The notes: a model not told the origin generated them from the letters alone. A stretch of 64,000 nt of DNA from Polyangiaceae bacterium (GCA_020849655.1 JADLFU010000009.1:1-64000), one strand, 5' to 3'. Counted from the first letter of the stretch, positions 26,016-35,617 are shown. Translations and numbers: made by a program.

Positions 26016-27695
26016 ATGCTGGACGTCGTCATGCGCGCCGAGCTGCCTGCCGAGGCCGCGAGCCAGTCGCCCTTTCCGCGGCTCGCGCGGCTGCGGTGGG
26101 TGGCGCTCGCGGGGATCACGCTGACGCTCACGGTCGCGGGGCCCGTGCTCGGGCGGCTCCCGAGCGGCACGGCGCCCTGGCTGTGGGCGGTGACGGGCGC
26201 GCTCGCGGTGTACAACGCCGCGATCACGTGGGGCGGCGCCGGCGCCTCCAGGCTCGGCTCCCCCGGGGCGCAGATCACCCTCGACTGCGTCGCGCTGGCG
26301 AGCCTCGTGCACCTCGCCGGCGGCCTCGAGAACCCGTTCCTCGCGCTCTTCACGCTCCACGTCGTCAACGCGAGCGTCGTGCTCTCGGGGCGCGGCGCGC
26401 GGCGGGTGCTCGCGCTGGCGATCGGGCTCATCACTGTCATCGCGGTGGGCGAGGGCCGCGGCCTGCTCCCGCATCACTGTGTCTCGCCCCGCGCGGCCAG
26501 CCACGCGCTCGACCTCGACGCCCTGGCGAAGGTCGGTGGGCTCGCGCTGACGCTGCTCATCCTCTCGTCGTTCACGCGGTTCCTCACGGCCAGGCTGCGC
26601 AAGGGGCGCGGCGCGCTCCTCGCCACGGTGACCGAGCTGCACGGGGAGAAGGACGCGCTCGCCCGCGCGCGCGCGGACGTCGAGACGGAGCGGTCGCGCC
26701 TGCAGGCCGTGGTCGATTGCATGCAAGACGCCGTCACGTTCGTCGATCCCGGCGGCGCGGTGCTGTTCCGCAACCAGCGCGCGCTGGCGCTCTGGCCGCA
26801 GCGCGAGGACGGCCCGCCCGCAGGGTCGCTCGAGGAGGTCGCGCGCGGCGCGGCCTCCGCCCCGGTCACCTTCGAGCGCGGAGCGCGCGTGTTCGAGGCC
26901 GCCCGGTCGCCGGTCGAGAGCGCCGAGGGCGAGACGCTCGGGCTCGTCATCGTCGCGCGCGACATCACCGAGCGGCGCGCGATCGAGCGCCGCATGATGC
27001 AGGACGAGCAGATGAGCGTGGTCGGACGCCTCGCCGCCTCGGTCGCGCACGAAATCAACAATCCTATTGGCGTCATCTCGCTGTACAGCGAGCACGCGCT
27101 GGCGAAGCTGCCGACGGGCCCGGTGCGCGAGCACCTCGAGACGATCCACCGCAACGCGGAGGCGTGCGGTCGGATCGTGGGGGGGCTGCTGGATCTCGCG
27201 CGTCCGCACAGGCCGGAGCGGCGCGCGGTGAACCTCCGGCGACTGTGCCGGGAGATCGTCGACTCCCTCCGCCCGCTCGCCGAGCGCGCCGGCGTGCGCA
27301 TCTCGCCGGGCGAGGACGACGACGAGCCGGTGCTCGCGCACGCGGACCCGGGCCTCCTGCGGCAGGCCGTGCTGAACCTCGCTGTCAACGCCGTCGAGGC
27401 GACGGGGGCCGACGGGGACGTCGTCGTTCGCGCGTACTCGACGCCGGATCGGGCCGACGGCCTCCGCCACGTGATCGAGGTGCGCGACGGGGGGCCGGGG
27501 ATCGCCCGCGCGGAGCTCGAGCGCCTGTTCCAGCCCTTCTTCACGACCAAGCAGGCGGGGACGGGCCTGGGGCTCTCGATCGCCGACAGCGTGGTCAAGG
27601 GCCACCACGGCCGCATCGACGTCGAGAGCGAGCTCGACAGGGGCACGGTGTTCCGCGTGCTGTTGCCGGAGCTGTCGCCGGAGGTCGGGCGGTGA
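26016..27695 (+). CDS. Membrane histidine kinase with RegB-like sensor and PAS domain
   Basis: 559 residues. About six membrane helices (26-190) include AGGLENPFLALFTLHVV, which matches the GGxxNPF ubiquinone-sensing motif of RegB/PrrB kinases. A PAS domain (about 225-318) is followed by the dimerisation helix with SVAHEINNPIGVI (phospho-His 345). The ATPase domain has NLAVNAVEATG (N box), VRDGGPGI (G1), FQPFFTTKQ (F box) and GTGLGLSIADSVVKGHHG (G2). It should autophosphorylate in response to quinone redox state or a membrane signal. Its stop overlaps the start of the receiver-GAF-GAF-SARP gene, which is the obvious partner. Confidence 0.92.
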   Translation: MLDVVMRAELPAEAASQSPFPRLARLRWVALAGITLTLTVAGPVLGRLPSGTAPWLWAVTGALAVYNAAITWGGAGASRLGSPGAQITLDCVALASLVHLAGGLENPFLALFTLHVVNASVVLSGRGARRVLALAIGLITVIAVGEGRGLLPHHCVSPRAASHALDLDALAKVGGLALTLLILSSFTRFLTARLRKGRGALLATVTELHGEKDALARARADVETERSRLQAVVDCMQDAVTFVDPGGAVLFRNQRALALWPQREDGPPAGSLEEVARGAASAPVTFERGARVFEAARSPVESAEGETLGLVIVARDITERRAIERRMMQDEQMSVVGRLAASVAHEINNPIGVISLYSEHALAKLPTGPVREHLETIHRNAEACGRIVGGLLDLARPHRPERRAVNLRRLCREIVDSLRPLAERAGVRISPGEDDDEPVLAHADPGLLRQAVLNLAVNAVEATGADGDVVVRAYSTPDRADGLRHVIEVRDGGPGIARAELERLFQPFFTTKQAGTGLGLSIADSVVKGHHGRIDVESELDRGTVFRVLLPELSPEVGR

Positions 27696-29842
27696 CGGGC
27701 GCGCGCGTCCTCGTCGTCGACGACAACCGCGACATGGCGCGCGGGATCGCGATGCTCCTCGAGGACGCCGGGCTCGGCGCGCGCGTCGCCCACTCCGCCA
27801 AGGCCGCCCTCGACCTGCTCGAGGAGCAGCCGTTCGACCTCCTGCTCAGCGACGTCCGCATGCCCGCGATGAGCGGCGCCGCGCTGCTCGACGAGGTGCA
27901 CGCGCGCTGGCCCGCGACGAAGGTCGTCCTGATCACGGCGTACGGCACCATCGACGCCGCCGTCGCCGCGATGCGCGCGGGCGCCAGCGACTACCTGACG
28001 AAGCCCTTCGACAACGGCGCGCTGCTCGCGGTCGTGCGGCGCGTCCTCGGCGGGGCAGAGGGTGACGACCGCGCGGGCGTGGCGGCTGTCGTCGGGCAGC
28101 TCGCCGCAGGCTCTGCGGGGGACGGCCTGCTGTCCGCGCTCGAGCGCGGGCTCGAGGTGCTGGTGAGCGCCGCGGGGGCGGACGACGGCGAGATCTTCCT
28201 CTGCGAGCCCGAGACGGGAGACCCGCTGCTGTGCGTCTGGACGGGCCCCCACGGCGACGCGCTCCGCGAGCGGACGCGGTTCACGAGGGGCCTCGGGTTC
28301 CCCGGGATCGTCGCCGCCGCGGGCGAGCCGCTGTGCGTGCGGGGCGGCCTCGCGCGCGATCCGCGCTACCTGCGCCGCCCCGTCGTCGAGGCCGGGGTCC
28401 GCTCCCTCGTCGCCGCGCCGCTCCGTGACGGTCATGGAGTGGTTGGCACGATGCAAGTGATGTCGAGGCGCGACGACTTTCCGGTGGAGCGCGTGCTCGA
28501 TCTTCTCCAGCGCGCGGCCGTGCCGCTCGCCAACGCAGTCCGCGCCGAGCTGGGCGCCCTGCGCCAGTCGGTGGACACCCAGTGCGCGAAGACGGATGAC
28601 TGGGGGCACAAGGCGAGAGAGATCCTCGAGTCCCTGCGCGACGCCGCGGGCGCACAGAGCGGCTCGCTGGCCTTCCTCGACCCCGCTTCGGGGCGCCTCG
28701 CCACCGTCGTGTCGACCGGGCCCACCTCGCTCATCTGTGGCCGCGCGGAGTCCGGGGACTGGGCGGGGTGCCTCGCGGCGTCGGCGCGCGGCTTCGTGGC
28801 CAGCCCGGGGCGCCGCGACTGGCCGGCGCCTTGCCGCCAGGGGTTGCCGCGGCGGCTCGTCAGCCCGTGCTGTCTCCCGCTGGTCGCCGAGGGGCGGCTG
28901 CAGGGGCTCGCGGTGCTCGACCTCGGCCGCGAGGGCGCCCACTCAGGGCGGCTGGTCTCGCTGCTCAGCATGGCCCACCAGGTGGCGGTCTGGCGACAGG
29001 CGACGACCGCCGCCCCGCCCGCGGCGCCCGCTGACGGCGCGCGCGTCTCCGGGGGCGCGAGCCCGCCCGAGCTCGAGCTGCGGTGCTTCGGCCCGTTCAC
29101 CATCCTCCGGCGCGGGCAGCGCGTCCCGGGCGAGTCGTTCACCCGCAGCAAGGCGCTCACGCTGCTGAAGCTCCTCGCGCGGAGGCCGGGCGCGCCGCTG
29201 CACCGGGACGTGCTGATGGAGCACCTCTGGCCGGAGGTCGATCCGCGGCAAGGCGCCAACCGACTGCACGGCGTCGTCCACGATCTGCGCGCGGTCATCG
29301 AGCCCGACCGCGGCAAGCGCGGCTGGGCCTACGTGCGCAACCAGGGGGAGGACTACTACCTCGACGCGGACGGCAAGATCGAGGTCGACGTCGTCCGGTT
29401 CCGCGCGCTCGCCGGCGCGCGGCCGCGCGGCGACCCCTCGGCGCTCGTCGCGCACCTGGAGCAGCTGGTGGCGCTCTACCGGGGCGATCTGTTCGAGGAC
29501 GAGCCTTTCGCCGAGTGGTGCGTCGCCGACCGCGACGCCCTGCGGGACACCTACGTCGACGCGCTGGTCACGCTGGCGGGCCTCTACGCGTCGCGAGAGC
29601 GCGCAGAACAGCGCCTGTCGTGCCTCCGCAAGGCGCTCGTCGCCTCGCCGTTCCGCGAGGATCTGCTCCGCGAGCTGCTGGAGGCGCTCGCGCGGCGCGG
29701 GCGCTCGGGCGAGGCGCTCGCGCTGTACGGCGAGTACCAGCGCCGGCTCGAGGCCGAGCTCGGGGACGCGCCGTCGTCCGAGCTCCGCGCGCTCCGCGCG
29801 AGGCTGCTCGCGACCAACGCGCGCGAGCGGACGTCGAGCTAG
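27692..29842 (+). CDS. Response regulator: receiver, two GAF domains and a SARP-type (wHTH-BTAD) output
   Basis: 716 residues from GTG 27692. Residues 4-120 are a complete receiver: VLVVDDNRD, LLLSDVRMPAMSG (phospho-Asp 54), VLITAYGT and YLTKPFD. Two GAF-like domains follow at about 140-285 and 300-440. The first carries GLGFPGIVAAAGEPLCV and SLVAAPLRD. The second is unusually Cys-rich, with CGRAESGDWAGCL, APCRQG and SPCCLPL. The C-terminus has the SARP architecture: an OmpR-like winged helix (LRCFGPFTILRRGQRV, LLKLLARRPGAPLHRDVLMEHLWPE, about 460-560) and a bacterial transcriptional activation domain of helical repeats to about 705. It should be activated by the coupled RegB-like kinase. This domain order is not one I recognise as described. 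Confidence 0.88.
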   Translation: MTGARVLVVDDNRDMARGIAMLLEDAGLGARVAHSAKAALDLLEEQPFDLLLSDVRMPAMSGAALLDEVHARWPATKVVLITAYGTIDAAVAAMRAGASDYLTKPFDNGALLAVVRRVLGGAEGDDRAGVAAVVGQLAAGSAGDGLLSALERGLEVLVSAAGADDGEIFLCEPETGDPLLCVWTGPHGDALRERTRFTRGLGFPGIVAAAGEPLCVRGGLARDPRYLRRPVVEAGVRSLVAAPLRDGHGVVGTMQVMSRRDDFPVERVLDLLQRAAVPLANAVRAELGALRQSVDTQCAKTDDWGHKAREILESLRDAAGAQSGSLAFLDPASGRLATVVSTGPTSLICGRAESGDWAGCLAASARGFVASPGRRDWPAPCRQGLPRRLVSPCCLPLVAEGRLQGLAVLDLGREGAHSGRLVSLLSMAHQVAVWRQATTAAPPAAPADGARVSGGASPPELELRCFGPFTILRRGQRVPGESFTRSKALTLLKLLARRPGAPLHRDVLMEHLWPEVDPRQGANRLHGVVHDLRAVIEPDRGKRGWAYVRNQGEDYYLDADGKIEVDVVRFRALAGARPRGDPSALVAHLEQLVALYRGDLFEDEPFAEWCVADRDALRDTYVDALVTLAGLYASRERAEQRLSCLRKALVASPFREDLLRELLEALARRGRSGEALALYGEYQRRLEAELGDAPSSELRALRARLLATNARERTSS

Positions 29843-30525
29843 ATGTTAGGAATAGTATGTATCAGTGACACCCCGAGCGCGGCCAGCGTCGCCTGCGCGG
29901 CGGCGAGCGACGTCGGCCTGACGGGCGCGGCCCTCGGGAACACCGCGACGACGTCGACCCCCGCCGAGCTCGCGAGCTCCGCGGCGTTGGTGCCGGTCGA
30001 CGCGTCGGGGGCAGGGGGGGCCGAGAGCACGGTGGCCGACACCTCGACCTGCCTCGCGCGTCCGGCCAGGCGCGTCGCCGCGACGTCGTGCAGCACCCCG
30101 AGGCGGTCGGGCGCGACGAGCAGCACGGCGGTCGGCGCGAGCGCGCGCACCAGCTCGTCGTTCGCGTGCGCGTCCGTGACCGGAGAGAAGAGGCCGCCCG
30201 CCGTCTCGACGAGCAGGAGATCCAGCGAGCCCGCGAGCGCGCGCGCCCGGTCGACGAGCGCGGGGATCGAGACGTCCACGCCCGCCGCGCGCGCGGCGAG
30301 GTGCGGCGACACGGGCGGCTCGAACACGTGACCAGGCGCGATGGGCGCGGCGCGCGCCGCCTCCGCGTGCGCGAGCGCGTCGTCGCCGAAGGGGCCGCGC
30401 GCGCCCGACGCGAGCGGCTTCCACCCTCGCGCCGCGAGGCCGGCGTCGACCGCGGCGCGGAGGAGCGCGCAGGTGACGTGGGTCTTGCCGACGTCGGTCC
30501 CGGTGCCGACGACGACGACGATCAC
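29839..30525 (-). CDS. bioD: Dethiobiotin synthetase
   Basis: 228 residues that close the ureido ring of dethiobiotin from 7,8-diaminononanoate, CO2 and ATP. The N-terminal P-loop is VVGTGTDVGKTHVTCALL. GWKPLASGARG carries the substrate-binding Lys, LLLVETAGGLFSPVTD the metal-binding Glu, and VLLVAPDRLGVLHD follows. It starts 7 bases after the bioF stop and its TAG shares CTAG with the stop of the SARP regulator on the other strand. The last eight codons (LIHTIPNI) are markedly AT-rich, unlike the rest of the gene. bioA and bioB are not here. Confidence 0.93.
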   Translation of the reverse strand: MIVVVVGTGTDVGKTHVTCALLRAAVDAGLAARGWKPLASGARGPFGDDALAHAEAARAAPIAPGHVFEPPVSPHLAARAAGVDVSIPALVDRARALAGSLDLLLVETAGGLFSPVTDAHANDELVRALAPTAVLLVAPDRLGVLHDVAATRLAGRARQVEVSATVLSAPPAPDASTGTNAAELASSAGVDVVAVFPRAAPVRPTSLAAAQATLAALGVSLIHTIPNI

Positions 30526-30532
30526 CCCCGCC

Positions 30533-31636
30533 TCACGCCGCGCTCCGGAGCGCGAGGAGCGCGCGCTCGACGTCGTCGTCGGTGAGGCCCGCGTGCAGCG
30601 TGAGGCGCAGCCTGCAGGTGCCCTCCGGCACCGTCGGCGGCCGGATGGGCGCGACGCGCACCCCCGCCTCGCGCAGGCGCGCCGCGAGCGCGAGCGCCCG
30701 CCCCTCCGTCCCGACCATCACCGGGACGATGGGGCCCGAGCTCGCCGCCGGCACCTCCAGGCCGAGCTCGAACAGGCCCGCTCTCAGCCGCCGCGACAGC
30801 CGGGCGAGGCGCTGGCGCGCGGGCTCGTCGGCGCGCGCGAGGGCGAGCATCCGCGACGCGTGGGACGCGAGCGCGGGCGACAGGCCCGTCGAGAAGACGA
30901 CCGAGCGCGCGCGGTTGAACAGCCAGTCGACGAGCGCGGCCGATCCTGCGACGAACGCGCCTTGCCCCCCGAGCGCCTTGCCGAAGGTGCCGACGAGCGC
31001 GTCCGGGACGACGCCGGCGGCCGCGCACGCCCCGCGCCCCTCGGGGCCGAACACGCCGATCGCGTGCGCGTCGTCGACGAGCAGCGCCGCCCCGGCGTCG
31101 TCGCAGATGGCGCGGAGCGCGCGCAGATCGGGCGCGTCGCCGTCCATGCTGAAGTACCCCTCGGTGACGACGAAGCGGCGCCCCGACGCCGGCGCGGCGA
31201 GCGCGCGGGCGACGGCCGCGACGTCGAGGTGCGGGGTGACGATCACGCGCGCGCGAGAGAGCCGGCAGCCGTCGATGAGGGAGGCGTGGTTGAGCGCGTC
31301 CGAGACGACGAGATCGCCGGGCCCAGCGAGGGCCGAGACGAGCCCGAGGTTCGCCTGGTAGCCGCTCGCGAACACGAGCGCGTCCTCGACGCGGAGCCAG
31401 CCCGCGACCTCGCGCTCGAGCGCCGCGTGCTCGCCGTGCGTGCCGCTGATGAGCCGCGACGCGCCGGCGCCCGCGCGGGCGTCGCCCACGGGCCGCGCCG
31501 CCGCGTAGCCGAGGTAGTCGTTCGAGGTCAGGTCGAGCAGGCCCTCGCCGCTCGCCGGGTGGCGCGCGCGGCGCCGCTGCCGCTCGTCGAGCGCGGCGAG
31601 CTCGTCGTCGAGGTACGCGAGCGCGCGCCGGCTCAC
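30533..31636 (-). CDS. bioF: 8-amino-7-oxononanoate synthase
   Basis: 367 residues from GTG 31636. It condenses pimeloyl-thioester with alanine, the first step of biotin ring assembly. The alpha-oxoamine synthase family blocks are LTSNDYLGYAA, GAGASRLISGTHGEHAALEREVA, VVSDALNHASLIDGCRLS, VTEGYFSMDGD, LLVDDAHAIGVFGPEGRG and GTFGKALGGQGAFVAGS, whose Lys carries PLP. FSTGLSPALA and the C-terminal RLRLTLHAGLTDDDVERAL complete the fold. Its start overlaps the zapA stop (GTGA) and bioD follows closely. Confidence 0.93.
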   Translation of the reverse strand: MSRRALAYLDDELAALDERQRRRARHPASGEGLLDLTSNDYLGYAAARPVGDARAGAGASRLISGTHGEHAALEREVAGWLRVEDALVFASGYQANLGLVSALAGPGDLVVSDALNHASLIDGCRLSRARVIVTPHLDVAAVARALAAPASGRRFVVTEGYFSMDGDAPDLRALRAICDDAGAALLVDDAHAIGVFGPEGRGACAAAGVVPDALVGTFGKALGGQGAFVAGSAALVDWLFNRARSVVFSTGLSPALASHASRMLALARADEPARQRLARLSRRLRAGLFELGLEVPAASSGPIVPVMVGTEGRALALAARLREAGVRVAPIRPPTVPEGTCRLRLTLHAGLTDDDVERALLALRSAA

Positions 31637-32019
31637 GTCGGGCTCGCGGGCCGGTCCTCGGCCTCGTCGCCCTCGTCGTCCTCGAGCGCGAGATCGATGC
31701 GCGAGAGCACGCGGCGCAAGAGGTCCCGCGTCTCGGCCTCGAGCGCGCGACGTCGCTCGATCTCCTCGTCGACGGCCTCCTCCAGCTCGGCCGACTTCGC
31801 CTCCGCCTCCTTCGCCGCCTCCCGGGCGAGCTCGCCGTCGTGCGCGAACGACAGCGCGACGAGGAGGAAGGTCTGCGGGGTCGCGGACTTGCCCTTCGGC
31901 AGCAGCTCCCGCAGGCGCGCGTCGACGACCGCGGAGAGGCGCGCGAGGTCGGCGGGCGGCAGGTCGGCGTAGACCTGGTACGTGCTGCCACCGATCGAGA
32001 TCGACTGCTTGGCCGCCAC
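31633..32019 (-). CDS. zapA: Cell division protein ZapA
   Basis: 128 residues. The N-terminal head (about 1-65) has the ZapA pattern: ISIGGSTYQVYADLPPADLARLSAVVDARLREL followed by QTFLLVALSFAHDGELA. The rest is a long coiled coil (about 68-115) with an acidic tail. ZapA cross-links FtsZ filaments at the division ring. It leads an operon in which bioF and bioD follow with overlapping or 7-base junctions, a combination without obvious functional logic. The 123-bp gap to the divergent NtrC gene must hold both promoters. Confidence 0.8.
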   Translation of the reverse strand: MAAKQSISIGGSTYQVYADLPPADLARLSAVVDARLRELLPKGKSATPQTFLLVALSFAHDGELAREAAKEAEAKSAELEEAVDEEIERRRALEAETRDLLRRVLSRIDLALEDDEGDEAEDRPASPT

Positions 32020-32142
32020 GCGCTCTCCCTAACGTACGGGTGCGACAGCGACAACGCGAGAGCGCCGCGACGCGCAGGCGGCCGATTTGGGTTGCGATCG
32101 GGGCGGATCCGGCGACAGTCGCGCCCGTCCCCGCGCCCCCCG

Positions 32143-33579
32143 ATGCAGCCGACCATCCTCGAGAAGAAGCAGCTGCTGGTCGTCGACGACGAGGCGAACC
32201 TCCGCCGCGTGCTCGCGGCGGTGCTCGAGCGCGACGGCCACGAGGTGCACACGGCCGAGCACGGCGAGGCGGCGCTCGAGTTCCTGCGCGAGCACCACGT
32301 CGATCTCGTCGTCACCGATCTGCGCATGCCCGGCGTCGACGGGATGGCGCTGTTCCACCAGGTGTCGCGGTCCTCGCCGGGGCTCCCCGTCATCATCCTG
32401 ACGGCGCACGGCACCGTCGACGGCGCGGTCGAGGCGCTGAAGGCCGGCGCGTTCGACTACCTCACGAAGCCGTTCGACCAGGCCGAGATCCGCAACGTCA
32501 TCAGGAAGGCCCTGCGGGCGCGCGAGCTCGACCAGGCCGACGCGAGCTTCGAGGGCGGGCGCGGCGGCGCGGGCGCGCGCTTCGGGATCATCGGCGACGC
32601 CGAGCGCATCGTCGCCGTGTACGCGATCCTCGACAGGGTCGCCGACACGCCGACGACCGTGCTCGTGACGGGCGAGAGCGGCACCGGCAAGGAGCTCGTC
32701 GCGCGCGCGCTGCACGAGAACTCGTCCCGCCGCGACAAGCCCTTCATCAAGGTCAACTGCGCGGCCATCCCGAAGGATCTGATGGAGTCCGAGCTCTTCG
32801 GCTACGAGCGCGGCGCGTTCACCGGCGCCGTCACGTCGAAGCCGGGGAGGTTCGAGCTCGCGGCCGGCGGCACGCTCTTCCTCGACGAGATCGGCGAGAT
32901 CCCCGTGGAGATGCAGGTGAAGCTCCTGCGCGTCCTGCAGGAGGGCGAGTTCGAGCGGGTCGGCGGCATCAGGACGATCAAGGTCGACGTGCGGCTCGTC
33001 GCGGCGACCAACCGCGAGCTGCGGCGCGAGATCGAGCGCGGCGCGTTCCGCGACGATCTCTACTCCCGGCTGAACGTCGTGCCGATCGCGCTCCCGGCGC
33101 TGCGCGAGCGCACGCGCGACATCCCGACGCTGGTCGACGCCTTCCTCGCGAAGTTCAACGCCCGCTTGAAGAAGCACGTCTCGTCGGTCGACGCGGAGGC
33201 CATGCAGCGCCTCGTCGCGTACGCCTGGCCCGGCAACATCCGCGAGCTCGAGAACGTGATGGAGCGCGCGGTGCTGTTCTCCGACGGCGCGCGCATCACC
33301 GAGCGCGATCTCTCGCCCGAGGTGCGCGGCGGCGCCTCGGTGCGCCCGGCGCCGCCCGCGGATCTGTCGTCCGACGGCCTGAAGGAGCAGGTGAAGGCGG
33401 CGACCGCGCGGCTCGAGCGACAGATCATCGAGCGCGCGCTCGATCAGACGGGCGGCAACGTCACGCACGCGGCGCGCCTGCTGAAGCTCTCGCGCAAGGG
33501 GCTGCAGCTGAAGATGAAGGAGCTCGGGCTGCGCGAGACGCCCGGCGCGCGCCCGCGCGACGACGAGGAGGATGAGTGA
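32143..33579 (+). CDS. NtrC-family sigma-54-dependent response regulator
   Basis: 478 residues from ATG 32143. The receiver (10-125) has [21 protein letters not shown] (phospho-Asp 59), ILTAHGT and YLTKPFD. The AAA+ domain (about 145-385) has [16 protein letters not shown] (Walker A), the sigma-54 contact loop GAFTGA in full, [12 protein letters not shown] (Walker B) and the sensor/Arg-finger region. The Fis-type HTH is at about 425-465 ([30 protein letters not shown]). The kinase partner is not adjacent. Its last codon overlaps the start of lipB (GTGA). Confidence 0.95.
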   Translation: MQPTILEKKQLLVVDDEANLRRVLAAVLERDGHEVHTAEHGEAALEFLREHHVDLVVTDLRMPGVDGMALFHQVSRSSPGLPVIILTAHGTVDGAVEALKAGAFDYLTKPFDQAEIRNVIRKALRARELDQADASFEGGRGGAGARFGIIGDAERIVAVYAILDRVADTPTTVLVTGESGTGKELVARALHENSSRRDKPFIKVNCAAIPKDLMESELFGYERGAFTGAVTSKPGRFELAAGGTLFLDEIGEIPVEMQVKLLRVLQEGEFERVGGIRTIKVDVRLVAATNRELRREIERGAFRDDLYSRLNVVPIALPALRERTRDIPTLVDAFLAKFNARLKKHVSSVDAEAMQRLVAYAWPGNIRELENVMERAVLFSDGARITERDLSPEVRGGASVRPAPPADLSSDGLKEQVKAATARLERQIIERALDQTGGNVTHAARLLKLSRKGLQLKMKELGLRETPGARPRDDEEDE

Positions 33580-34331
33580 CGCGCGTCGTGCGGGCGGTGT
33601 GGCTCGGCCGGCGTCGCTACGCGGAGGTGCACGCGCTGCAGACGGCGCTCGTCGAGGCGCGGACGCGCGGGGACATAGGCGACACGCTCCTCTTGCTCGA
33701 GCACGCGCCGGTCGTCACGCTCGGGCGCGGCGCGAAGGCGACGAACGTGCGCTGGAGCGACGAGGAGCTCGCGCGGCGCGGCGTCGACCGGGTCGAGACG
33801 GCGCGCGGCGGCGACGTCACGTACCACGGGCCCGGGCAGCTGGTCGCGTACCCCATCCTCGATCTTTCGCCCGACCGCGCCGACGTGCGGCGGTACGTGC
33901 GCGATCTCGCCGAGGTGATGATCCGGCTCGCGGGCGAGCTCGGGATCTCGGCGGGCACGATCTCCGACCGCATCGGCGCGTGGGTGGACGCCGCCGCGCC
34001 CGACGCGTGGCCGGGCGAGGCCGACGTCGCGCGCCCGGTGAAGCTCGGCGCCATCGGGGTGAGGCTCTCGCGGTGGGTCTCCATGCACGGCTTCGCGTTC
34101 AACGGCGACACGGATCTCTCGGAGTTCGCGGCGGCCATCGTGCCGTGCGGCCTCGCCGACGCGGGCGTCACGTCGGTCGCCGAGATCGTGGGCTCGAGCC
34201 CGCCGGTCGCGAGCCTCGCCGCGCGCGCGCGGTCGCACTTCGCCGCGGTGTTCGACGCGGAGGTGGGCGCCCTCGAGGATCTCTCGTCGGCCGAGCTCGC
34301 CGACGCGCTGGGCGTCCGCGTCAGCGCGTGA
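33576..34331 (+). CDS. lipB: Octanoyl-(acyl carrier protein):protein N-octanoyltransferase
   Basis: 251 residues from GTG 33576. LipB moves octanoyl from ACP to lipoyl domains, to be sulfurated by LipA. The family blocks are [59 protein letters not shown], which contains the catalytic Lys, and [14 protein letters not shown], which contains the acyl-accepting Cys. An insert around residues 125-150 ([21 protein letters not shown]) is longer than in E. coli LipB. lipA is absent. Coupling to the NtrC gene suggests co-expression, not necessarily regulation by it. Its 3' end overlaps the convergent GT2 gene by 11 bases. Confidence 0.93.
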   Translation: MTRVVRAVWLGRRRYAEVHALQTALVEARTRGDIGDTLLLLEHAPVVTLGRGAKATNVRWSDEELARRGVDRVETARGGDVTYHGPGQLVAYPILDLSPDRADVRRYVRDLAEVMIRLAGELGISAGTISDRIGAWVDAAAPDAWPGEADVARPVKLGAIGVRLSRWVSMHGFAFNGDTDLSEFAAAIVPCGLADAGVTSVAEIVGSSPPVASLAARARSHFAAVFDAEVGALEDLSSAELADALGVRVSA

Positions 34332-34995
34332 CGAGCGTCTCGACGACGCGCGCGACGATGCGCGCCGGATCGCGGACGACGTCGAAGTGCGTCGTGCGGT
34401 CCTCCGGGTACACGACGCCGACCGGCACCTCGACGATGCGCGCGCCCGCCCGCGCCGCCCGCAGCACGATCTCGGCCTCGAAGGTGAACCGCTCGCCGAC
34501 CACGCCGAGCGACAGCGCGAGCTCCACCGGGTAGCGCCGCAGGCCGCAGTTCGTGTCGCGCAGCCACAGCCCCGAGAACAGCGAGAGGAATCCGTTCGAG
34601 ATCGCGTTGCCGCGGCGGTTCGCCAGGGGCGCGCCGGCGTCGCCGAGATCGCGCACGCCGAGCACGAGCGCGCGCCTGTCGGGCTCCGCGTCGTCGAGCC
34701 GGCGCGCCTCCTCGGGCGGGTGCTGGCCGTCGGCGTCGAGCGTGACCACCGCGTCCACCCCCTCTGCGCGCGCCGCGTGCAAGAGCGTACGCAGCGCCGC
34801 GCTCTTGCCTCGGTTGCGAGGGTGACGGAGCACGCGCGCGCCGGCCTCTGCGCAGGCCGTCGCCGTCCCGTCCGTCGAGCCGTCGTCGCACACCCACGCC
34901 TCGAACCCCAGACGACGAAGGCCGCGCACCACCCGTGGGGCAGCGTGCGCGGCCTGGTACGCGGGCACGGCGGCGACGCGCCGCCGCTCGCTCAC
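34321..34995 (-). CDS. GT2 family glycosyltransferase (DPM1/dolichol-phosphate-sugar synthase-like)
   Basis: 224 residues from GTG 34995 ([16 protein letters not shown]). It is a GT-A fold with the early acidic site in [11 protein letters not shown], the substrate Arg/Lys loop [21 protein letters not shown], and the metal-binding [12 protein letters not shown]. The later segments are [27 protein letters not shown] and [30 protein letters not shown]. This resembles enzymes that transfer a hexose from a nucleotide sugar to polyprenyl phosphate on the cytoplasmic face. No membrane helix is present. It could supply the GT-C enzyme at 2.3 kb with donor, but that is speculative. The start overlaps the stop of the lipoprotein gene (GTGA). 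Confidence 0.85.
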   Translation of the reverse strand: MSERRRVAAVPAYQAAHAAPRVVRGLRRLGFEAWVCDDGSTDGTATACAEAGARVLRHPRNRGKSAALRTLLHAARAEGVDAVVTLDADGQHPPEEARRLDDAEPDRRALVLGVRDLGDAGAPLANRRGNAISNGFLSLFSGLWLRDTNCGLRRYPVELALSLGVVGERFTFEAEIVLRAARAGARIVEVPVGVVYPEDRTTHFDVVRDPARIVARVVETLVTR

Positions 34996-35525
34996 TTGTC
35001 CTTGACTTCGGGCCCGAGCGACAGGGTGATCTCGAGCTTCGCCTCGGCGTCGTTCGTGTCGAACTCGAGCTTCTCCTTCATCCAGCCTTCCATGCATTTC
35101 ACGACGTCGTCGGGCACCTTGCCCTCGACCTTGTGCGCCTGCTTCTTGATCTTCCCTTCCTTGTCGAGATCGAGGGTGAAGACGATCTTGCCGTCAGCGG
35201 CGACGTCCTTCGCGCACTTGTTCTTCAGGTTCATCGCGCGCGACTTCACGCGCTTCTCGGCGCCGTCGATCTTGCCCTTCACCGTCTTCACGGTGTCGAC
35301 GTGGAGGTGCGCCGCGCCGGCGGCCGCGCTCGACGCGGGGGCCGCGCTCGACGCCGCGGGGGCCGCGCTCGACGCCGCGGGGGCCGCGGTCGACGCCGCG
35401 GGGAGCGCGGCGGAGGTGGCGGCGGGCGCGGGCGTCGGAGCAGGTGAGTCCTTGCTGCAGCCGACGAGACCGAGGGCGAGGCCGCTGAGGCCGAGCGTGA
35501 GGCAGACGATGGCGCGCTTGTGCAT
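34992..35525 (-). CDS. Lipoprotein with Ala/Ser/Pro linker and AgmX/PglI-like C-terminal domain
   Basis: 177 residues. The signal peptide ends LGLVGCSK (Cys 23). Residues 25-75 are a low-complexity linker of AAPAASS units, visible in DNA as roughly 21-bp repeats at about 35330-35410. The C-terminal 100 residues have a pair of Cys (NKCAKDV and VKCMEGW) around KIVFTLDLDKEGKIKK. This pattern resembles the AgmX/PglI C-terminal domain found in myxobacterial TonB-like gliding and envelope proteins. It is lipid-anchored, probably in the periplasm. It is coupled to the GT2 gene downstream. Confidence 0.75.
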   Translation of the reverse strand: MHKRAIVCLTLGLSGLALGLVGCSKDSPAPTPAPAATSAALPAASTAAPAASSAAPAASSAAPASSAAAGAAHLHVDTVKTVKGKIDGAEKRVKSRAMNLKNKCAKDVAADGKIVFTLDLDKEGKIKKQAHKVEGKVPDDVVKCMEGWMKEKLEFDTNDAEAKLEITLSLGPEVKDK

Positions 35526-35617
35526 CTTGAGCGCGCACGCTACTCGACCCCGCGCCGAGCGCGCAACCCTCGCGCCCGTCGCGCCCCGTGGCGAGGGGTG
35601 GTAGCCGTGAGCGCGCG

